A stretch of DNA of 6,034 bases from Nitrospirota bacterium (lineage in GTDB: Bacteria > JACPQY01): the NCBI GenBank assembly GCA_016180645.1, contig JACPAV010000055.1, positions 1 through 6,034 of the forward strand. Direction: 5' to 3'. Position numbers and translations under genes: made by a program. Under the pieces are notes generated by a model that was not told the DNA's origin, did not search any database, and was given only the letters and a program-made list of their open reading frames with translations. Positions 1 to 3,112 of the stretch are shown here, in pieces. Every line of letters begins with the position of its first letter. The first letter of the stretch is position 1.

Positions 1-93
1 AGGGGAGGGTCTTCAGACCCTCCCGACAAGAGGGAGCAACCAAGAGGGAGCACCTGAAGGTGCTCCCCTACGAGGAGGCATTCTGTCAGAGGC
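1..93. mobile_element. Palindromic element copy 1, cut by the window edge
   Basis: It belongs to the same family as the 97-bp element, running in the opposite orientation. It contains a perfect palindrome at 3-24 (arm GGGAGGGTCT), a spacer, and a perfect palindrome at 46-67 (arm GGGAGCACCT) followed by CCCCTAC. After GAGGAG it ends in the terminal repeat GCATTCTGTCAGAGGC (78-93), which differs by one base from the corresponding terminus of the 97-bp element. The left terminus would lie outside the window. The spacer is 14 bp longer than in the 97-bp element, because a 12-bp piece, CAAGAGGGAGCA, occurs twice (27-38 and 41-52). Confidence 0.78.
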
Positions 94-97
94 TCTG

Positions 98-345
98 AGC
101 TCGACTTTTGCCATTCTTTGAAAGGTTTATGTTTGGTCATGATGCGTAGGGGAGGGTCTTCAGACCCTCCCGACAAGGGGGAGCAACCAAGAGGGAGCAC
201 CTGAAGGTGCTCCCCTACGAGGAGGCAAGGACAAGAGGGAGCATCTGAAGATGCTCCCCTACTTTCTCAAAATTCACGGCGTGGAAATGGCCTTCCCTTG
301 TGAAGTGATGTTCACACAGCATGGAAAAATGGCAAAAGTCGAGCT
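98..345. repeat. 18-bp perfect inverted repeat enclosing the palindrome cluster
   Basis: AGCTCGACTTTTGCCATT at 98-115 recurs, inverted, at 328-345. The heptamer GGCTCTG (91-97) just outside the left copy also recurs inverted at 355-361, beyond a 9-base gap next to the right copy. The right copy is the sequence immediately downstream of the pagL stop, so the left copy looks like an inverted duplicate of the pagL 3' flank next to the terminus of element copy 1. Confidence 0.75.
148..262. mobile_element. Palindromic element copy 2 plus an extra palindrome module
   Basis: Positions 148-227 repeat positions 1-80 with a single difference (A31 to G178). They contain palindromes at 150-171 and 193-214. 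Where copy 1 continues into its terminal repeat, this copy instead runs into a further module at 228-262, CAAGAGGGAGCA (232-243) opening a third palindrome at 237-258 (arm GGGAGCATCT) that closes with CCCCTAC. The left terminal repeat is reduced to ATGCGTAGGGG (142-152). The module order suggests a rearranged or recombined copy. Confidence 0.75.
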
Positions 346-364
346 TAGTGCGGACAGAGCCGAA

Positions 365-1039
365 TCAGAACTGGAACTGCCAGCCGAGGGTGGCGCCGAG
401 GGAGTCGAAGCCGGGGTTGCGGGAGTCGCCGGCGATAAGCGCGCCGTTCGAGATGTGAAGGTGGCGCAGGGATCCGAAGAAGTACGCGTCATCGAACCGG
501 CGAAACAAGAATCCTACGCCGTAGAGCGGAGTGAAGTTGACCTTGGTGCCGCCGGGTGGAAAAACGTCAGCGGTGAAGATCATGCCGATGCCGGTTTCCA
601 GGAAGGGGGTCCACTTCTCGCCGATCGGCAACTGCCATCGAGTGAAAATGTTCCCGCCGAGGCCCGCCGTGCGCACCTCGTCGTCGCGGAAGCCGGTGAG
701 ATTGAACTCCATGCCGGCGCAGAGCCAGCGGCGAAAGTGAAAACCGAAGGCGCTCCGCGCGTCGGCCACATCCGTTTCCCGTCCCCCGTGGCTTCGGAAA
801 TATCCGGCTTGCGACGAGATGAACCATGAGCGCGATCGGAGATCGCCCGATCCGCGGTCGCGGTCCGAAGGGTCCGTCTCCGTGAAGTAAAGCGATGCCG
901 CGAATGCCGGGAACCCCAGCAGGACGAGCTTCGGCTCGCCCAGCGGATTCAGCGCGTCGAAGGCCCGGGCCGGCCGGATGTCCGCCAGAAGAAGGAGCAC
1001 GGACAAGGTGAGTGACTTGACGCTAGTTGGCAGCGCCAT
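365..1039 (-). CDS. pagL: PagL-type lipid A 3-O-deacylase / acyloxyacyl hydrolase family outer-membrane protein
   Basis: PagL-family proteins are small outer-membrane beta-barrels that remove an ester-linked acyl chain from lipid A. The N-terminus is a signal peptide: a basic Lys8, hydrophobic LTLSVLLLLADI (10-21) and a likely cleavage after PARA (A26). The C-terminal third carries the family signature: NFTPLYGVGFLF (168-179), then LRHLHISNG (191-199) with the His-x-Ser pair H195 and S197, then RNPGFDS (207-213). The last residue is Phe (GWQFQF), as outer-membrane barrels require for assembly. The 224-residue length is slightly above the usual ~180-200. In Pseudomonas PagL the catalytic Glu lies 12 residues after the Ser; here that position is Pro209, with Asn208 and Asp212 nearby, as in many relatives, so catalysis is unproven. 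The ATG at 1039 is the only start that keeps the signal peptide; no good Shine-Dalgarno is seen. It may be co-transcribed with the carbonic anhydrase gene through the element. Confidence 0.82.
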   Translation of the reverse strand: MALPTSVKSLTLSVLLLLADIRPARAFDALNPLGEPKLVLLGFPAFAASLYFTETDPSDRDRGSGDLRSRSWFISSQAGYFRSHGGRETDVADARSAFGFHFRRWLCAGMEFNLTGFRDDEVRTAGLGGNIFTRWQLPIGEKWTPFLETGIGMIFTADVFPPGGTKVNFTPLYGVGFLFRRFDDAYFFGSLRHLHISNGALIAGDSRNPGFDSLGATLGWQFQF

Positions 1040-1055
1040 CGTGTGGTTTCTATGG

Positions 1056-1152
1056 GCCTCTAACAGAATGCCGATTCGTAGGGGAGCATCTTCAGATGCT
1101 CCCTCTTGGCGGGAGGGTCTGAAGACCCTCCCCTACGCATTCTGTTAGACGC
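1056..1152. mobile_element. 97-bp MITE-like palindromic element with 16-bp terminal inverted repeats
   Basis: The termini are GCCTCTAACAGAATGC (1056-1071) and, inverted, GCATTCTGTTAGACGC (1137-1152), matching at 15 of 16 positions. Inside, from GTAGGGG (1078) to CCCCTAC (1136), lie two perfect palindromes with 10-bp stems and 2-base centres. One is at 1082-1103 (GGGAGCATCT arm) and one at 1111-1132 (GGGAGGGTCT arm), separated by TCTTGGC. The two halves also pair with each other as 26-base arms with 22 matches, so one long hairpin or two short ones can form. No transposase or clear target duplication is visible. The element covers the 3' end of the carbonic anhydrase gene and stops 16 bp before the pagL start. 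Relative to the copies near the window start it lies in the opposite orientation. A non-mobile REP-type repeat is the alternative. Confidence 0.78.
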
Positions 1153-1658
1153 TCTAAGTAGTCCTTAGCGTAGCGGATGTAGCTTGTGGCGCTGTGATCG
1201 ATCTGCTGGATTTCCGACGGCTTGAGGGGGCGGACGACCTTGGCGGGCATGCCCATGACGAGGCTGCGGGGCGGAATCTTGGTTCCGGGAGTGACGAGGG
1301 CGCCCGCGGCGATGAAACAGTATTCGCCGATCTCGGCTCCATCCAGAACGACAGAGCGCATGCCGACAAGGACGTTGTCTGCGATGGTGCATCCATGAAT
1401 CACGGCGGCATGACCTACCGTGACGTTCGCGCCGACGCGAGTCGTCCACAGATCCTTCGTCGCGTGAATCACCGTTCCGTCCTGGATGTTCGTGCGCGCC
1501 CCGATGGCGATGGCGTTCACGTCGCCGCGGATGGTCACCCCGAACCAGATGCCGGTGTCGCTTCCCAACTCCACATTGCCGATGACGTAGGCATTGGGGG
1601 CGACAAAGACGCCCTCCGGGACTTTCGGGATCCAATGTTTGTAGGGGAGAATCGGCAT
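1092..1658 (-). CDS. Gamma-class carbonic anhydrase family protein (YrdA/PaaY-like)
   Basis: This is a left-handed beta-helix hexapeptide-repeat protein, typically a trimer with metal at the subunit interfaces. Archaeal Cam and some bacterial members interconvert CO2 and bicarbonate; many YrdA-like members have no proven activity. The expected residues are present: R44-G-D46 in TIRGDVN, Q59-D60 in NIQDGTVIH, and the three histidine ligands H65, H83 and H88 (VGHAAVIHG). Hexapeptide turns run through about residue 145, followed by the C-terminal helix (about 147-168, SATSYIRYAKDYL). The ATG at 1658 lies 12 bp after the pyrD stop and gives the usual MPILPYKHWIPKVP opening. No strong Shine-Dalgarno is seen. 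The final ~20 codons (from about 169) and the TGA lie inside a palindromic element, which adds an atypical tail ending LPPRGSI to a family body of ~170 residues. The cytosolic role is inferred, as is any link to bicarbonate for pyrimidine synthesis. Confidence 0.92.
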   Translation of the reverse strand: MPILPYKHWIPKVPEGVFVAPNAYVIGNVELGSDTGIWFGVTIRGDVNAIAIGARTNIQDGTVIHATKDLWTTRVGANVTVGHAAVIHGCTIADNVLVGMRSVVLDGAEIGEYCFIAAGALVTPGTKIPPRSLVMGMPAKVVRPLKPSEIQQIDHSATSYIRYAKDYLERLTECVGEGLQTLPPRGSI

Positions 1659-1670
1659 GTCAGCGAGGGT

Positions 1671-2576
1671 TTACGCTGCGAGATCCTGGGCAATCTTGGC
1701 GGCGATGCGGGGGTCGAACAAGTTGGCGGTGCCGATTTCGACGGCGACGGCCCCAGCGGACAGGTAGTCACGGACATCGGCCGCGCGCCGAACGCCGCCG
1801 GTGGCGATGATGGGGATGCGAAGGGAACTCCCGATTTCCTTGAGGTGCTTGAGCACGAGGGGTTTGAGCGCAGGTCCCGAGAGGCCGCCGAATTCGTTGC
1901 CCACAACGGGCCGTCCGGCTTCATCGACCGGCCGGATGCGCAGCGTATTGCCGAGGCAGATGGCGTCCGCGCCGGCTCCCTCGATGGCGCGCGCCACGTC
2001 CACCAGTCTGGGATCTCCGGGCGCGAGCTTGGCGATGATGGTTTTCTTCGTCCGTGTTCGCACCTGCCGAATGAGTTGTGCGGCCGCTTCCGGGTCTTCG
2101 CCGACCTCTCGCCCCCCACCTTGGACATTCGGACAGGAGAGATTGACTTCTATGGCCGCCAATTCGTCGGCCGATTCGAGTCGCGAGGTGAGTTCTTCAT
2201 ATTCGGCCGGACTGAAGCCGTAGACGTTGGCGATGATCGGAATGCCCCATTCCCGCAGGGCGGGCCAGCGATCCCGGAGGAAAGCCTCGATGCCGATGTT
2301 CTGGAGTCCGATCGAGTTGACCATCCCTCCCGGTACGCAGGCGACGCGGGGGGGGGGATTGCCCGGACGCGGCTGAAGCGTGATCCCCTTGGTGACGAAA
2401 CCGCCGAGGAGTCGGACGTCGAAAAAGTCGGGCAGGAATTCCCCGTTCGCGGCGATGCCGGAGGCGATGATGACGGGGTTGGGGAGGGAGAGGGGACCGA
2501 TGACGATTCGTGATCCCGTGATCCCGTGACTCCGTGAGCCCGCGTGAGGGCTCTGATTCACGGTTTCACGATTCAC
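1671..2576 (-). CDS. pyrD: Dihydroorotate dehydrogenase, class 1B-type catalytic subunit
   Basis: It oxidises dihydroorotate to orotate, the fourth step of pyrimidine synthesis, using FMN in a TIM barrel. Visible signatures are VTKGITLQPRPGNPPPRV (61-78), the catalytic-loop Cys148 in EVNLSCPNVQGGG, GNEFGGLSGPALKPL (226-240), IPIIATGG (254-261) for FMN phosphate, and VEIGTANLF (279-287). Cys rather than Ser in the loop excludes the membrane-bound class 2. The SCPNVxxGG form points to class 1B, which normally pairs with an iron-sulfur/FAD subunit PyrK that is not in this window. I choose the GTG at 2576, giving 301 residues and a GTGA overlap with the rimI stop that suggests translational coupling. 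A GTG at 2561 is also possible, and the frame runs open further upstream into rimI without family similarity. Homology begins near residue 22 (SRIVIGPL), so the first ~20 residues are repeat-encoded. No Shine-Dalgarno is visible. Confidence 0.93.
   Translation of the reverse strand: MNRETVNQSPHAGSRSHGITGSRIVIGPLSLPNPVIIASGIAANGEFLPDFFDVRLLGGFVTKGITLQPRPGNPPPRVACVPGGMVNSIGLQNIGIEAFLRDRWPALREWGIPIIANVYGFSPAEYEELTSRLESADELAAIEVNLSCPNVQGGGREVGEDPEAAAQLIRQVRTRTKKTIIAKLAPGDPRLVDVARAIEGAGADAICLGNTLRIRPVDEAGRPVVGNEFGGLSGPALKPLVLKHLKEIGSSLRIPIIATGGVRRAADVRDYLSAGAVAVEIGTANLFDPRIAAKIAQDLAA
2348..2357. repeat. Ten-base G/C homopolymer inside pyrD
   Basis: Ten consecutive G on the plus strand form a C10 run in the pyrD coding strand. 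It encodes Pro74-Pro76 and the first base of the Arg77 codon, within the conserved GNPPPR motif. The frame matches the family on both sides, so the length as read gives the ON state. Such tracts are prone to replication slippage and to sequencing or assembly error. Confidence 0.9.
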
Positions 2577-2590
2577 GGGTTCACGGTTCG
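2504..2590. repeat. GTGA-rich imperfect inverted repeat across the rimI/pyrD junction
   Basis: The left arm (2504-2537) is a run of CCGTGA-type units about 8 bp apart. The right arm (2558-2590) is the same kind of unit in reverse, TTCACGG-type, 7-8 bp apart. Read as its reverse complement, the right arm aligns with the left over about 33 bases, keeping all the CGTGA blocks and the terminal CGA. The centre is a perfect 6-bp stem, GAGCCC at 2536-2541 and GGGCTC at 2548-2553, with a 6-base loop. A transcript of either strand could fold into one long imperfect hairpin. The rimI stop (2573-2575) and the chosen pyrD start (2574-2576) lie inside the right arm. It resembles dispersed intergenic palindromic repeats, but copy number cannot be judged here. 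Confidence 0.8.
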
Positions 2591-3085
2591 TTGCGGAAGA
2601 TCCAGCAGAAGGGCCACGGCATCTTCGCGCGTGTCGTAGTAGTAGTTCGGGCGCACGCCCACGGCGCGGAATCCGAGCTTCCGATAGAGATTGAGAGCCG
2701 GTGTGTTGGAGGGCCGGGCCTCCAGCGTGGCAAGGGTCAGCCCCGTTTCGACGGCCAAATGGAGGACGTGGGTGAGGAGTCTCAGACCGAATCCGAGCCG
2801 GCGGAAATCCGATCCGACGGCAAGATTCAGGATATGGAGTTCGTTGTGGATGAACCAGGAGCAGAGGTAGCCCACGCACTTCCCGCCGTCCTCGAAATGA
2901 GCCTTCAAAACATACGAACGGGCCAGGGGGTTTCTCATTTCCGCTCTGAAAAAAGATTGCGGCCAGGGAGTGGGGAAGGATTCCCTCTCGATGTCCAGGA
3001 CTTCGGGGAGATCGTCCTCCTTCATCGAAGTGATGAGCGTGCTGACCAGTTTGTCGCCGCGATGGGGGGCGCGCAGGACGCTCAT
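2573..3085 (-). CDS. rimI: RimI-like ribosomal protein S18-alanine N-acetyltransferase (GNAT)
   Basis: The RimI family moves an acetyl group from acetyl-CoA to the N-terminal alanine of ribosomal protein S18 in the cytosol. The 170-residue protein has the RimI opening MKEDDLPEVLDIERESFPTPW (21-41). The acetyl-CoA loop is R95-R-L-G98-F-G100, matching R-x-x-G-x-G. The family Glu and Tyr are at E122 (LEARPSN) and Y134 (LYRKLGF), 12 apart as E103 and Y115 are in E. coli RimI. I use the ATG at 3085, the nearest good start covering the whole N-terminal strand; the only later ATG (Met21) would delete that strand. No clear Shine-Dalgarno precedes it. The gene lies 27 bp after ppdK, and its TGA overlaps the pyrD GTG by four bases. 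Its last residues (RTVNP) are encoded by the GTGA repeat. A general GNAT of unknown target is the alternative. Confidence 0.88.
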   Translation of the reverse strand: MSVLRAPHRGDKLVSTLITSMKEDDLPEVLDIERESFPTPWPQSFFRAEMRNPLARSYVLKAHFEDGGKCVGYLCSWFIHNELHILNLAVGSDFRRLGFGLRLLTHVLHLAVETGLTLATLEARPSNTPALNLYRKLGFRAVGVRPNYYYDTREDAVALLLDLPQRTVNP

Positions 3086-3112
3086 TCGGCGGGTGACGAG
3101 AGGGGTGGGTTC

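Larger units (their letters stand above)
1..364. other. Gene-free region downstream of pagL
   Basis: No credible gene is seen here on either strand. The region holds two palindromic element copies, an extra module and the 18-bp inverted repeat. The remaining sequence (263-327) is unremarkable apart from a weak hairpin (TGTGAA 299-304, TTCACA 311-316). None of the hairpins is followed by a T-run on the minus strand, so no standard terminator for pagL can be named, although the strong stems could slow polymerase or protect the transcript end. Confidence 0.8.

Noticed and set aside
1-262. Repeated palindromes as a CRISPR array
   Set aside because: There are no regular unique spacers, the spacer-like parts are themselves repeated, and no cas gene is present.
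299-316. A hairpin TGTGAA/TTCACA downstream of pagL as its terminator
   Set aside because: The stem is only six AT-containing pairs and no T-run follows on the minus strand.
251-829. A plus-strand open frame opposite the pagL-type gene
   Set aside because: It starts inside a repeat palindrome and runs antisense to a protein with a clear signal peptide and family motifs.
1068-1077. The 10-mer ATGCCGATTC shared with the start of the carbonic anhydrase gene (1649-1658, minus)
   Set aside because: Many 10-base matches are expected by chance between both strands of a 6-kb window, and the similarity does not extend.
1082-1132. The twin hairpins as intrinsic terminators for the upstream operon
   Set aside because: The stems are strong, but no T-run follows on the minus strand and the stop codon lies inside the structure. 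A termination or stability role is possible but not supported.
1194-2513. A 439-codon plus-strand open frame opposite pyrD and the carbonic anhydrase gene
   Set aside because: It is the mirror of two strongly recognised minus-strand genes in GC-rich DNA. Its translation is Asp/Gly/Arg-rich, shows no family motif and crosses the gene junction.
2577-2879. Extending pyrD upstream to the ATG at 2879 (402 residues)
   Set aside because: The extra ~100 residues overlap rimI in another frame, have no dihydroorotate dehydrogenase similarity and are low-complexity Arg/Pro/Ser.
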